DNA of 64,000 nt from Ruegeria lacuscaerulensis (lineage in GTDB: Bacteria > Pseudomonadota > Alphaproteobacteria > Rhodobacterales > Rhodobacteraceae). Below the pieces are notes generated by a model that saw only the letters and a program-made list of their open reading frames with translations, was not told the DNA's origin and did no database searches. The translations under genes were made by a program, and so were the position numbers. The stretch lies in assembly GCF_013033355.1 (NCBI RefSeq), contig NZ_WQDY01000002.1:62001-126000 (forward strand), given 5' to 3'. Shown piece by piece: positions 51,620 to 60,148 of this stretch (positions are counted from its first letter, which is position 1; the number at the start of each line of letters is the position of its first letter).

Positions 51620-52510
51620 ATGATCGCGCCCCGTCGTTTCCTACCCTCAATCCCGTCGCTTCTGGCTTTGGAAGCGGTAGACCGGCTAGGCAGCGCCTCG
51701 GCTGCAGCCGAAGAGCTGTCGTTGACCCAAAGCGCGATCAGTCGACAACTCAAGGCAATGGAAGAGCAACTGGGCGTTGATCTGATTCAACGCAACCAGA
51801 TGCGACTGAACCTGACGCCCGCGGCAAAAGAATATGTTCAGGTCGCCCGGTCCAGCCTGAGTCAGCTTGCTCGGGCGTCTCTGAAGCTGAAGGCCAACCC
51901 GACCGGCGGCTCACTCAATCTGTCGATTCTGCCAGCGTTCGGGATGCACTGGCTGGCCCCCCGCCTTCAGGATTTCGCCCGCAAACACCCCGAAGTCACC
52001 GTAAACCTGAACACGCGTCTTAGACCGTTTGAGTTTGAAAACGAACACTTCGACGCCGCGATTCACTTTGGCGGACGGACATGGGCCGGTGTGAACTACT
52101 TGCCGATCATGCGGGAAGATGTTCTGCCGGTCTGCGCGCCAGATCTGCTTCCGACACAGAACGATGACCCCGACTGGCTTTTGAGTGCACCCTTGTTGCA
52201 CTTGGAAACGCGGCCAGATGCGTGGGAAAGGTGGTTCGCTGTACAAGGTCGATCCGTTAGTGGTATTTCTGGCATGCTATTTGACCAGTTTTCGACGATG
52301 GGTCAGGCGACAATCCACGGGCTGGGGGTCGCGTTGCTGCCGACTTATTTGATCGAAAACGACTTGAAAACGGGCAAACTGGTGCTTGCATGGAACGGCC
52401 CGAGTGTCAGCCTTGGCGACTTTTTTCTTGTCTGGCCCCAATCCCGAGCGGAATCTGAACCGCTCCGATCGTTTCGAACATGGCTACAGGATCAAATCTC
52501 TTTAGCCTGA
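51620..52510 (+). CDS. LysR-family regulator, divergent from the E1 gene
   Basis: A 296-residue regulator. ATG 51620 has GAGGA 8 nt upstream; an ATG at 51605 is too close to its AAAGG. HTH: GSASAAAEELSLTQSAISRQLKAMEEQLG. The effector domain resembles GcvA-type regulators. Divergent placement with a 164-bp gap suggests control of the E1-acyltransferase-oxidase set. A very strong hairpin lies 65 bp past its stop. Confidence 0.9.
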   Translation: MIAPRRFLPSIPSLLALEAVDRLGSASAAAEELSLTQSAISRQLKAMEEQLGVDLIQRNQMRLNLTPAAKEYVQVARSSLSQLARASLKLKANPTGGSLNLSILPAFGMHWLAPRLQDFARKHPEVTVNLNTRLRPFEFENEHFDAAIHFGGRTWAGVNYLPIMREDVLPVCAPDLLPTQNDDPDWLLSAPLLHLETRPDAWERWFAVQGRSVSGISGMLFDQFSTMGQATIHGLGVALLPTYLIENDLKTGKLVLAWNGPSVSLGDFFLVWPQSRAESEPLRSFRTWLQDQISLA

Positions 52511-52575
52511 ACCAATAGACAAGACTTACCGAGCAAAACTGCGCGGCCTCCCGCCTTGCGTACAGCGGACAGCAA

Positions 52576-52616
52576 GGGCCGGGCAGGCGCGGGCTGCGCC
52601 CGCGCCTGCCCGGCCC
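52576..52616. terminator. 19-bp perfect GC hairpin between convergent genes
   Basis: The arms 52576-52594 and 52598-52616 pair perfectly over 19 bp around a TGC loop, and are almost entirely G and C (GGGCCGGGCAGG.. and reverse). A second, smaller hairpin (GACGGG / CCCGTC) follows before the acyl-CoA dehydrogenase stop. It can stop transcription from both the LysR and acyl-CoA dehydrogenase sides, although no T-run is present. Confidence 0.7.
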
Positions 52617-52675
52617 AACGGAAGGAGATGTTTCTTCAGAAACGTCGACGACGGGCGGGAGTATCCCGTCGGGCT

Positions 52676-53833
52676 TTATGTGTCCAAGGAACGTGCGATG
52701 AGTTCCTTCATGATCTCATTGGTGCCACCATAGATCATTTGAACGCGCGCATCGGCGTAGAGGCGCGCGATAGGGTACTCCATCATAAACCCATAGCCTC
52801 CGAACAACTGCAGGCATTCATGCATGACTTCGTTCTGCACCTCGGAACCCCAATACTTGGCCATCGATGCCGTCGCTGCGTCCAGCGTTCCAGCTTCAAG
52901 CCGAGCGATACAGTCATTCACAAAGCTACGCAGAACCTCGGCTTTGGTTTTGCACTCGGCCAGTTTGAATCGTGTGTTCTGGAAATCCATAACCCGCTGA
53001 CCGAAGGCTTTGCGCTCTTGCGTGTAACGCACCGTCTCGGCAATCGCGAAGTCGATCGCGCCAAGTGCGATGATCGCAATCGTCATACGCTCCCACGGCA
53101 ACTGCTTCATCATTTGATAAAAGCCCTGCCCTTCTTCCGGGCCGATCAGGTTGGTCATCGGCACCTTTACGTCCTCGAAGAACAGTTCGGCCGTGTCGTT
53201 GCCCTTCATCCCCAACTTCTTGAGGTTGCGCCCCTTCCGGAACCCGTCCGCGCCTCCGGTCTCGACCGCCACCAACGAAACACCTTTCGAGCCCAGCGAT
53301 TTGTCCGTTTTTGCTGCGACAAGGATAAGATCAGCCGACTGACCGTTAGTAATAAAGATTTTCGAGCCGTTTATGCGGTATGAATTGCCATCTTTATCGG
53401 CAGTTGTCCGAATGCCTTGAACATCGGAACCAGTGCCGGGCTCAGTCATCGCCAACGCGCCGACCATTTCACCCGAAGCCAGCTTGGGAAGCCATTTTTG
53501 CTTTTGCTCTTCACTGCCATAAGCGGTGATGTAATGGGTCACAATCGATTGGATCGGGTAACCCCATCCACAATCTCCGTGCGACGCCTGCGCGTACATC
53601 GTAACCGCGTCGAAACCAAGACCGCCCCCGACACCGCCATGTTCCTCGGAAATCGACCCGGCCATAAGACCCATTTCCCCAGCCTTGTGCCAGAACGCTC
53701 GATCAACTTGCCCCTGATCGCTCCAGCGTTCGGCGTTGGGGACCAATTCATCCTGCATGAAACGGTCCGCCATCTCTGCGAACATCCGATGCTCTTCGGT
53801 TACCCAATTGGCGGCATTCGTAAACAAAGACAT
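52676..53833 (-). CDS. Acyl-CoA dehydrogenase
   Basis: A 385-residue flavoenzyme. ATG 53833 (MSLFTNAANW) follows GAGGGG by 7 nt. Motifs: ALAMTEPGTGSDVQG (FAD/substrate), IFITNGQSADL, and YGGTNEIMKELIAR with the catalytic Glu in the usual place. It forms a 2,3-double bond in an acyl-CoA; the chain type is not clear. It lies 101 bp downstream of a TetR gene on the same strand and may be in its regulon. Confidence 0.92.
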   Translation of the reverse strand: MSLFTNAANWVTEEHRMFAEMADRFMQDELVPNAERWSDQGQVDRAFWHKAGEMGLMAGSISEEHGGVGGGLGFDAVTMYAQASHGDCGWGYPIQSIVTHYITAYGSEEQKQKWLPKLASGEMVGALAMTEPGTGSDVQGIRTTADKDGNSYRINGSKIFITNGQSADLILVAAKTDKSLGSKGVSLVAVETGGADGFRKGRNLKKLGMKGNDTAELFFEDVKVPMTNLIGPEEGQGFYQMMKQLPWERMTIAIIALGAIDFAIAETVRYTQERKAFGQRVMDFQNTRFKLAECKTKAEVLRSFVNDCIARLEAGTLDAATASMAKYWGSEVQNEVMHECLQLFGGYGFMMEYPIARLYADARVQMIYGGTNEIMKELIARSLDT

Positions 53834-53934
53834 TTCGTGTCCCCTCAAGTCAGTTTCCTTGAAGGTAACCCCCGCGATCCGGCAATCCAATGCGCCAGGA
53901 GCTTTGCTACGCAACGTCTTTTGAACGTAACGCC

Positions 53935-54501
53935 TCAGACCGGCAGCGCATTCGCCAATAACACCCGCGCTGCTTCCTTGGCGTCGCGCGCAGGATCACA
54001 GCTTTTCAGCAGAACAGCAGTGACAATCGCGCCTTCTTTCAACAGCAGAATCTGACATCCCAGCTTTTCAGGCTCGCGGGCGCCTGCGTCGCGGGCCAAA
54101 TCAGTGAAATATTCGAGCAGCAGACGTTTGTGCTCGGCTGCTTCCAGATGGATGGGGTGGTCTTTGTCCTGATATTCGGCTCCGGCTTTGATGAACATGC
54201 AACCGCGATAGCCGTCCTCTTCAAACCACTCTCCCAAGGCATCGAAACTGGCCAGCAGTTTTTGCGCGGGCGTTTCGGCAAGCGCATCGATCCTGCCATA
54301 GAACCAGTTGCGGAAATTCTCATCCCGCAAGCGCAAGGCGGCAACGATCAATTCCTCTTTGGTTCGGAAATGCTTGTACATCGAGGTCTTCGACACACCC
54401 GTCTCTGCCACCAGTTTGTCCATACCGGTGGCGTGAAAGCCATCCCGGTAAAAAACCTGCAGAGCATTGCGGACCAGCTCGTCGCGTTTGTTCGGGCGCA
54501 T
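53935..54501 (-). CDS. TetR-family repressor
   Basis: A 188-residue regulator with N-terminal HTH (GFHATGMDKLVAETGVSKTSMYKHFRTKEELI) and a helical ligand-binding domain. Three copies of a 16-bp palindrome of the form TGTACyGATCAGTACA lie in the intergenic region: one 15 bp before its own start and two before the divergent operon, so it very likely represses both. The single Cys in YRGCMF and others could report electrophiles or oxidants, but this is speculation. Confidence 0.92.
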   Translation of the reverse strand: MRPNKRDELVRNALQVFYRDGFHATGMDKLVAETGVSKTSMYKHFRTKEELIVAALRLRDENFRNWFYGRIDALAETPAQKLLASFDALGEWFEEDGYRGCMFIKAGAEYQDKDHPIHLEAAEHKRLLLEYFTDLARDAGAREPEKLGCQILLLKEGAIVTAVLLKSCDPARDAKEAARVLLANALPV

Positions 54502-54516
54502 GATTCGGCTCCTGAG

Positions 54517-54532
54517 TGTACTGATCAGTACA
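54517..54532. promoter_or_regulatory. TetR operator, copy 1 (own promoter)
   Basis: TGTACTGATCAGTACA, a perfect 16-bp palindrome 15 bp upstream of the TetR start. Confidence 0.8.
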
Positions 54533-54645
54533 TAACCATGGTTTCATTTCGCGACAAGATTGCCGGGAACTCAACCCCTGAAGCCTTTAAATTATAGCTC
54601 TTTAAAGGTCATTCAAAAATTTTCTCAAATTGAGACTTGCAAAAG

Positions 54646-54691
54646 TTTACCGATCAGTACACATTGACTTCAAGATGTACCGATCAGTAAA
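54646..54691. promoter_or_regulatory. TetR operators, copies 2 and 3 (divergent operon)
   Basis: TTTACCGATCAGTACA (54646-54661) and TGTACCGATCAGTAAA (54676-54691) are two near-copies of copy 1, exactly 30 bp apart, so they lie on the same DNA face. They end 15 bp before the microprotein start, overlapping the expected promoter. Confidence 0.78.
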
Positions 54692-54706
54692 CCTTGGAGC
54701 TAGACG

Positions 54707-54790
54707 ATGAAACGCCGCAACAGCCCATTTTCCCCTCAGTATGTCCCCTTCCTGTTGACCCTAGCGCTGCTTGCCGCCGCACTGACCTGA
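54707..54790 (+). CDS. 27-residue membrane microprotein at the head of the TetR-controlled operon
   Basis: [13 protein letters not shown].. followed by a hydrophobic stretch ([13 protein letters not shown]). GGAG lies at a good distance upstream of the ATG, and the gene begins 15 bp after the last operator. It could be a membrane peptide or a leader that couples translation to the next gene, whose start is 11 bp downstream. It is too short for certainty. Confidence 0.5.
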   Translation: MKRRNSPFSPQYVPFLLTLALLAAALT

Positions 54791-54801
54791 AAGAACAAGA
54801 T

Positions 54802-55266
54802 ATGAGCCGACCCCCTCTGCCACCCTTCACCCTTGAGACCGCCACACAAAAAGTCCGTATGGCGGAAAACGGCTGGAACAGCCGCGACCCCGATCTTGTG
54901 ACACCCGCCTATACCGAGGACAGCCAATGGCGGAACCGCGCCGAATTCTTGTCGGGCCACGAAGACATCCACGCCTTCCTGACCCGCAAATGGAACAAAG
55001 AGCTCGACTACCGTCTGATAAAGGAACTGTGGGCATTTACGGAAAACCGAATTGCCGTACGCTATGCCTATGAATGGCATGACGATAGCGGTCAGTGGTT
55101 CCGGTCCTATGGCAACGAGAACTGGGAATTTGCCGAAGATGGCCGGATGGCCAAACGCCACGCCTCGCTGAATGACCTGCCGATTGACGAAGAAGATCGT
55201 CTGTTTCACTGGCCCCAAGGCCCCAGACCCGAAGACCACCCCGGCCTGTCTGATCTGGGTCTCTAG
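54802..55266 (+). CDS. DUF1348 (SnoaL/NTF2-like) protein
   Basis: A 154-residue protein from [14 protein letters not shown]. The sequence [24 protein letters not shown].. and [34 protein letters not shown] is the conserved core of DUF1348, an NTF2-like cone fold. Members are widespread, often under TetR control, and of unknown chemistry. It follows the microprotein and precedes a flavin-binding gene by 12 bp in the same operon. Confidence 0.88.
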   Translation: MSRPPLPPFTLETATQKVRMAENGWNSRDPDLVTPAYTEDSQWRNRAEFLSGHEDIHAFLTRKWNKELDYRLIKELWAFTENRIAVRYAYEWHDDSGQWFRSYGNENWEFAEDGRMAKRHASLNDLPIDEEDRLFHWPQGPRPEDHPGLSDLGL

Positions 55267-55278
55267 AAAGGATCACCC

Positions 55279-55899
55279 ATGCCCCGCGCCTTTTCTGAAC
55301 TGACCTTTACTCCCGCCGTCCGCGCCCATCAGGAAAGAATGGGATCGGCCAAGACCTATGCCAAATTCATAGAAGGCGGGCCACAACAGGGGCATCAGAT
55401 CGGCCCTGCGGAAAAAGCGTTTATCGAGGCGCGGGATGGGTTTTACCAATCTACTGTGTCCGAGACCGGTTGGCCCTATGTGCAATATCGCGGCGGGCCA
55501 ATCGGGTTTCTAAGGGTGCTTGGGCCGACAACCATCGGATACGCCGATTTCTCGGGCAACAAACAGTATATCTCTCGCGGAAATTTGGACGGAAACGACC
55601 GGATTGCCATGATCCTGATGGATTACGCCAACCAACGGCGGTTGAAAATACTGGGCCGGGTCGATTTTACCGAAGGCGAAGCCGCCGCCGCCAGCCTCTA
55701 TCCCGACGGGGCGGAAACGCCCGCGGAACGCGCCGCAATCATCCGGGTCGAGGGGTTGGACTGGAACTGCCCCCGCCATATCACACCTCGCTTTACCGAG
55801 GCCGAACTGCGCCCCCATCTGAATACGCTTGGTCAGCAATTGGCGCAACTTCAGGCCGAGAACGAAAAATTAAAACAGGAACTGGCAAAACGGGGCTGA
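55279..55899 (+). CDS. Pyridoxamine 5'-phosphate oxidase-like flavin protein
   Basis: A 206-residue split-barrel protein (VSETGWPYVQYRGGPIGFLRVLG, GNKQYISRGNL, RRLKILGRVDF). It probably binds FMN or F420-like cofactor; pyridoxamine oxidation itself is unlikely for this subgroup. The last ~30 residues form a predicted coiled coil (LGQQLAQLQAENEKLKQELAKRG in two pieces). It starts with AAAGGA at 8 nt. With DUF1348 it makes a small TetR-controlled stress- or xenobiotic-type operon. Confidence 0.85.
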   Translation: MPRAFSELTFTPAVRAHQERMGSAKTYAKFIEGGPQQGHQIGPAEKAFIEARDGFYQSTVSETGWPYVQYRGGPIGFLRVLGPTTIGYADFSGNKQYISRGNLDGNDRIAMILMDYANQRRLKILGRVDFTEGEAAAASLYPDGAETPAERAAIIRVEGLDWNCPRHITPRFTEAELRPHLNTLGQQLAQLQAENEKLKQELAKRG

Positions 55900-55944
55900 A
55901 CCGAATTGCGATCCGCCCTCAGATTGGAAACAGGGATTACCATC

Positions 55945-56106
55945 ATGCTGCGTTCGACACTGAACCTCGCCAGTTTCTGCCTTTTTGGCATGTTGATGTG
56001 TGTGGCCATTCTGATGCTGGGGTTTTTCGCGTCTCCAGAAGCTGTCCGCAGCGCGCCGCCCGCCCAATACAACTCGCTTTTGCTCGAGGTTTTTTCAGAT
56101 CGCTGA
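55945..56106 (+). CDS. Small single-pass membrane protein
   Basis: A 53-residue protein with one long hydrophobic helix (LASFCLFGMLMCVAILMLGFF in two halves). It lies 45 bp after the flavin protein gene on the same strand. A ribosome site is weak. No family is known. It could be a real operon member or chance. Confidence 0.4.
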   Translation: MLRSTLNLASFCLFGMLMCVAILMLGFFASPEAVRSAPPAQYNSLLLEVFSDR

Positions 56107-56150
56107 CCCCAAACGCATGGCAGATATGCGTTGAAAACCCACGCAACCCC

Positions 56151-56176
56151 TTGACCTTCCCGTGACTGGAACCCCC
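56151..56176 (+). promoter_or_regulatory. CueR-type copper promoter of copA
   Basis: TTGACCTTCCCGTGACTGGA followed by ACCCC matches the E. coli copA promoter pattern (TTGACCTTCC..GCTGGAAGG) in which CueR binds a dyad between an over-spaced -35 and -10. It ends 28 bp before the copA start. Confidence 0.72.
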
Positions 56177-56203
56177 ATTTAAAGGAACGAAGATCTACAC
56201 GGG

Positions 56204-58684
56204 ATGAGTCGGATGACAGCCGTACACGAAACCAGGCTGAACATAACCGGAATGGGATGCGCATCATGCGTGGGACGTGTCGAAACGGCCCTGCGCGCCG
56301 TGGATAGCGTGACCGATACTTCGGTGAATTTCGCAACCAAAGTGGCGCAGGTTACCCACGACGGCCGGATCACCCGGCTAACCGATGCGCTGGACGCCGC
56401 CGGATATCCCGCCGCAACAGCCACAGCATCGCTGAAGATCGAGGGGATGAGCTGCGCCTCGTGCGTGGACCGGATCGAGCGTGTCTTGCAGGCCGACCCG
56501 GCCGTGATCAGCGCCCAAGTCAACCTCGCTACCGAAGGCGCAACAATTCAGTACGTTGAGGGGGCCAGCGATCCCTTAGCATTGGCCAGGCTATGCGCTG
56601 ACGCGGGTTATCCAGCGCATGTCGCGCAGATGGATGAGGGCGCGACGGATAAGGCGCAAGAAGCCACAGCACTGACGCGCACGACCCTCATAGCTGCGGT
56701 ACTGGCTCTGCCCGTCTTTGTCCTTGAAATGGGTGGGCACATGGTCCCGGCCTTTCATCACTGGGTGCATCAGACCATTGGGATGCAGACCAGCTATTTG
56801 ATTCAGTTCGCGCTTACCACGGCTTTGCTGGCTGGACCGGGAAGAGTGTTTTACGCAAAGGGTGTTCCATCCCTGTTACGCCGCGCACCGGATATGAATG
56901 CGCTGGTCGCGATGGGCACGGGTGCGGCTTACTTGTATTCGATTGTCGCCACATTCGCACCGGGTCTCTTGCCGCAAGGCAGTGCGAATGTGTATTTCGA
57001 GGCCGCCTCGGTCATCGTTGTCCTTATTCTTCTGGGGCGCGCGATGGAGGCGCGGGCTAAGGGCCGCACCGGCGCTGCGATCCGCAGATTGGTGGGCCTG
57101 CAACCAAAGACGGCTCGGGTTGAACAAGGTGGTGCCACTGTAGATCGTCCCATTGCCCAGATCGTGGTGGGTGACATTCTGCAAATCCGCCCCGGTGAAC
57201 GCGTCGCAGTGGATGCCGTGGTGCTGGAGGGTACGTCATACATTGACGAAAGCATGATCAGTGGCGAACCCATTCCGGTCGGCAAAGCACCAGACGACCC
57301 GGTTGTGGGTGGCACGGTGAATGGCACCGGCGCGTTGCGCGTCCGTGCAACGCGGGTTGGGGCCGACACGGTCCTGGCGCAAGTCATTCGCTTGGTCGAA
57401 CAGGCGCAGGGAGCTAAGCTGCCAATTCAAGGGTTGGTCGATAAGATCACTGCTTGGTTCGTTCCAACCGTGCTGGTCATTGCGCTGCTGACCATTGCGG
57501 TCTGGCTGATCTTTGCGCCCGCGCCGGCGCTGCCAATGGCGCTGGTCACCGGTGTTTCGGTCCTTATCATTGCATGCCCTTGCGCGATGGGTCTGGCGAC
57601 GCCGACCTCGATCATGGTTGGCACCGGGCGCGCGGCTGAGTTGGGTGTTTTGTTCCGCAAGGGCGACGCGCTGCAACAGTTGCAGCAGGCAAAGGTGGTC
57701 GCGTTGGACAAGACTGGCACTCTGACACTGGGTCGGCCCGAATTGGAAAGCATCACCACCGTCAACGGATTCGACCGCGATGATGTTCTGCGTCTGGCCG
57801 CTTCGATTGAGGCGCGGTCCGAGCACCCGATTGCCACCGCGATCACACGCGCCGGACCTGCGGATCTGCTGCAGCCAGTCGAATTTGAGTCTCTGACCGG
57901 ATTGGGCGTGCGGGCCGTGGTCGAAGGGCGCGAGGTGTTGATCGGGTCGCCTCGGTTTATGGATCAGGGCAGCGTGAACCTGTCTGAGCTGACGCCCGAG
58001 GCAGATCAACGCGCCGCCGCAGGGGCCACGCCTTTGTTCGTTGCCGTGGACGGTCGGGCTGCTGCTTTGCTGACGGTTTCCGATCCGATCAAGCCGGGGA
58101 CGGCCGAGGCTTTAGACCGGTTGCACGCGATGGGCCTGACTCTGGCCATGGTCACAGGAGACAACGCACGTACAGCGCAAGCCTTGGCCGACAAGCTGGG
58201 TATAGATCATGTCACCGCCGAGGTTCTGCCCGACGGCAAACTAAAGGCGATCAACGCACTGCGCGACCGGTTCGGTGCGCTGGCCTTTGTGGGTGACGGT
58301 ATCAACGATGCGCCTGCGCTTGCCTCTGCTGATACTGGAATTGCCATCGGCACGGGCACGGATGTGGCGATCGAAACGGCCGATGTTGTGCTGATGTCCG
58401 GAGATCTGCGCGGCGTCGCCAATGCGGTCGAGATCAGCCGCCGGACAATGCGCAACATCCGCCAGAACCTGGGTTGGGCATTCGGGTATAACGCAGTGTT
58501 GATTCCGGTCGCGGCGGGTGTTTTGTTCCCCTTCGGCGGACCGTTGCTGTCCCCGGCCTTGGCGGCAGGGGCGATGGCCTTGTCCAGCGTCTTTGTCGTG
58601 ACCAACGCCCTACGCCTGCGACGGGTGCGGGCCACGCTGCCCGAGCGGCAGACAGAACACCAACCTCAGACGGTGACCCCATGA
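56204..58684 (+). CDS. copA: Copper-translocating P1B-type ATPase
   Basis: An 826-residue inner-membrane Cu(I) exporter. Two N-terminal metal-binding domains carry GMGCASC and GMSCASC. Core motifs are complete: SGEP, the membrane CPC site in IIACPCAMGLATP, DKTGTL, SEHPIATAI and GDGINDAPALASAD. Length and order are normal. The 4-bp overlap with cueR and a CueR-type promoter place it in the standard copper-resistance pair. Confidence 0.95.
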   Translation: MSRMTAVHETRLNITGMGCASCVGRVETALRAVDSVTDTSVNFATKVAQVTHDGRITRLTDALDAAGYPAATATASLKIEGMSCASCVDRIERVLQADPAVISAQVNLATEGATIQYVEGASDPLALARLCADAGYPAHVAQMDEGATDKAQEATALTRTTLIAAVLALPVFVLEMGGHMVPAFHHWVHQTIGMQTSYLIQFALTTALLAGPGRVFYAKGVPSLLRRAPDMNALVAMGTGAAYLYSIVATFAPGLLPQGSANVYFEAASVIVVLILLGRAMEARAKGRTGAAIRRLVGLQPKTARVEQGGATVDRPIAQIVVGDILQIRPGERVAVDAVVLEGTSYIDESMISGEPIPVGKAPDDPVVGGTVNGTGALRVRATRVGADTVLAQVIRLVEQAQGAKLPIQGLVDKITAWFVPTVLVIALLTIAVWLIFAPAPALPMALVTGVSVLIIACPCAMGLATPTSIMVGTGRAAELGVLFRKGDALQQLQQAKVVALDKTGTLTLGRPELESITTVNGFDRDDVLRLAASIEARSEHPIATAITRAGPADLLQPVEFESLTGLGVRAVVEGREVLIGSPRFMDQGSVNLSELTPEADQRAAAGATPLFVAVDGRAAALLTVSDPIKPGTAEALDRLHAMGLTLAMVTGDNARTAQALADKLGIDHVTAEVLPDGKLKAINALRDRFGALAFVGDGINDAPALASADTGIAIGTGTDVAIETADVVLMSGDLRGVANAVEISRRTMRNIRQNLGWAFGYNAVLIPVAAGVLFPFGGPLLSPALAAGAMALSSVFVVTNALRLRRVRATLPERQTEHQPQTVTP

Positions 58685-59070
58685 ATATCGGAGATGTTTC
58701 GGCCCGGACGGGCCTGCCCGCCAAGACGATCCGCTACTACGAAGACATCGGGCTGGTCAAACCACTGAGGGATAACAACGGATACCGTGTGTTTCGCAGC
58801 CAGGACGTGCACAAGCTGAACTTTCTGGGCCGCGCCCGCGCCTTGGGATTCACCATCGAAGATTGCCGGACCCTGATGGCTTTGTACGAAGACGAGACCC
58901 GCGCCAGCGCTGATGTGAAAAAAGTCGCGCGCGCGCATCTGGCGCAGATCGAGGCCAAAATCGCCGACTTGAATGCGATGCGGGATACGCTTGGTCATCT
59001 GGTGGACGCCTGCGCAGGCGATGACCGTCCAGACTGTCCAATCCTTCAAGATTTGGGTGGGAACCCTTAG
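58681..59070 (+). CDS. cueR: Copper-responsive MerR-family regulator
   Basis: A 129-residue MerR regulator (MNIGDVSARTGLPAKTIRYYEDIGLV). The C-terminal metal loop CAGDDRPDCP has the two Cys of CueR, spaced as in Cu(I)/Ag(I) sensors. Its ATG overlaps the copA TGA. It should activate copA from the over-spaced promoter at 56151. Confidence 0.93.
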   Translation: MNIGDVSARTGLPAKTIRYYEDIGLVKPLRDNNGYRVFRSQDVHKLNFLGRARALGFTIEDCRTLMALYEDETRASADVKKVARAHLAQIEAKIADLNAMRDTLGHLVDACAGDDRPDCPILQDLGGNP

Positions 59071-59167
59071 CACAGGGTTGCCCTTTCCTCGCAGCTTTGA
59101 TTTGTCTCTGCTGAACATTCCGGACTGCTGCGCTACGTGGTTGTCGGACAGCAGAGAGGATCTCCAC

Positions 59168-60040
59168 ATGGCAAAAGTCGCGTTTCTGGGTTTGGGTGTA
59201 ATGGGCTATCCGATGGCCGGTCACCTACAGGCTGCAGGCCACGATGTCACCGTCTATAACCGCACCACAGCCAAGGCCGAGGCTTGGGTGGCCCAACATG
59301 GTGGCTCAATGGGAACGACGCCGCGCGAAGCCGCTGAGGGCGCGGAATTTGTCATGGCTTGCGTGGGCAATGACGATGACCTGCGCATGGTCTGCACCGG
59401 AGAGAACGGCGCGTTTCACGGCATGTCCGAGGGGGCGATTTTTGTCGATCACACAACAGTATCCGCCAAGGTGACGCGTGAGCTATACCACGCAGGCAAA
59501 GCCGCAGGTATCGCGTTTGTGGACGCTCCGATCTCGGGCGGTCAGGCTGGGGCCGAGAATGGGGTCTTGTCGATCATGTGTGGTGCGGATCAAGCGGCCT
59601 ATGATGCAGCAGAACCGGTGATGCAGGTGTATTCCAAAATCTGTCGCCGCATCGGCGAAAGTGGCGCAGGGCAGATGACCAAGATGTGCAACCAAATCGC
59701 CATTGCCGGTTTGGTGCAGGGTTTGAGTGAAGCTCTGCATTTCGCTGAAAAGGCCGGATTGGACGGGCGCTCGGTCGTTGAGGTGATCAGCCAGGGGGCG
59801 GCCGGCAGCTGGCAGATGGCCAATCGCTATGAGACGATGCTGGACGATCATTTCGACCACGGCTTTGCCGTTGACTGGATGCGCAAGGATCTGGGGATTT
59901 GTCTGGATACGGCGGATGAGACTGGGGCATCGCTGCCGGTGACGGCTTTGGTCGATCAGTTCTACAAGGATGTGCAGAAGCTGGGCGGCGGGCGCTGGGA
60001 TACGTCCTCGCTGATCAAGCGGCTGCGCGCTTTGGGGTAA
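59168..60040 (+). CDS. NAD(P)-dependent beta-hydroxyacid dehydrogenase (3-hydroxyisobutyrate dehydrogenase family)
   Basis: A 290-residue dehydrogenase from MAKVAFLGLGVMGYPMAGHL, preceded by GAGGA. Family motifs: FVDAPISGGQAGAENG (substrate) and GAGQMTKMCNQ with catalytic Lys. The cofactor loop NRTTAK suggests NADP over NAD. Possible substrates are 3-hydroxyisobutyrate, tartronate semialdehyde or similar. It is followed by the repeated intergenic element, so the next gene is likely separate. Confidence 0.9.
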   Translation: MAKVAFLGLGVMGYPMAGHLQAAGHDVTVYNRTTAKAEAWVAQHGGSMGTTPREAAEGAEFVMACVGNDDDLRMVCTGENGAFHGMSEGAIFVDHTTVSAKVTRELYHAGKAAGIAFVDAPISGGQAGAENGVLSIMCGADQAAYDAAEPVMQVYSKICRRIGESGAGQMTKMCNQIAIAGLVQGLSEALHFAEKAGLDGRSVVEVISQGAAGSWQMANRYETMLDDHFDHGFAVDWMRKDLGICLDTADETGASLPVTALVDQFYKDVQKLGGGRWDTSSLIKRLRALG

Positions 60041-60045
60041 CGGGT

Positions 60046-60115
60046 CAGGGGGGCTGTCTGCCCCCCATCGCGCCGGGGCGCGATTCCCCCCGAAGGTATT
60101 TTTAGCCAGATGAAG
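60046..60115 (+). repeat. Intergenic repeat element, copy 2
   Basis: A GGGGGG/CCCCCC hairpin near 60049-60067 and a GC-rich inverted segment (CGCGCCGGGGCGCG) precede 60094-60115, which is identical over 22 bp to 18529-18550 in reverse orientation. The ATG at 60110 is inside this repeat and so is not a good start for the next gene. Confidence 0.7.
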
Positions 60116-60148
60116 AGGATCCCGTTTGGAAACGGGGCAATTGTGGAA

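Noticed and set aside
60110..60148. ATG at 60110 as the start of the three-domain fusion.
   Set aside because: It lies inside the repeated intergenic element also found at 18529, so its similarity is to the repeat and not to a coding start.
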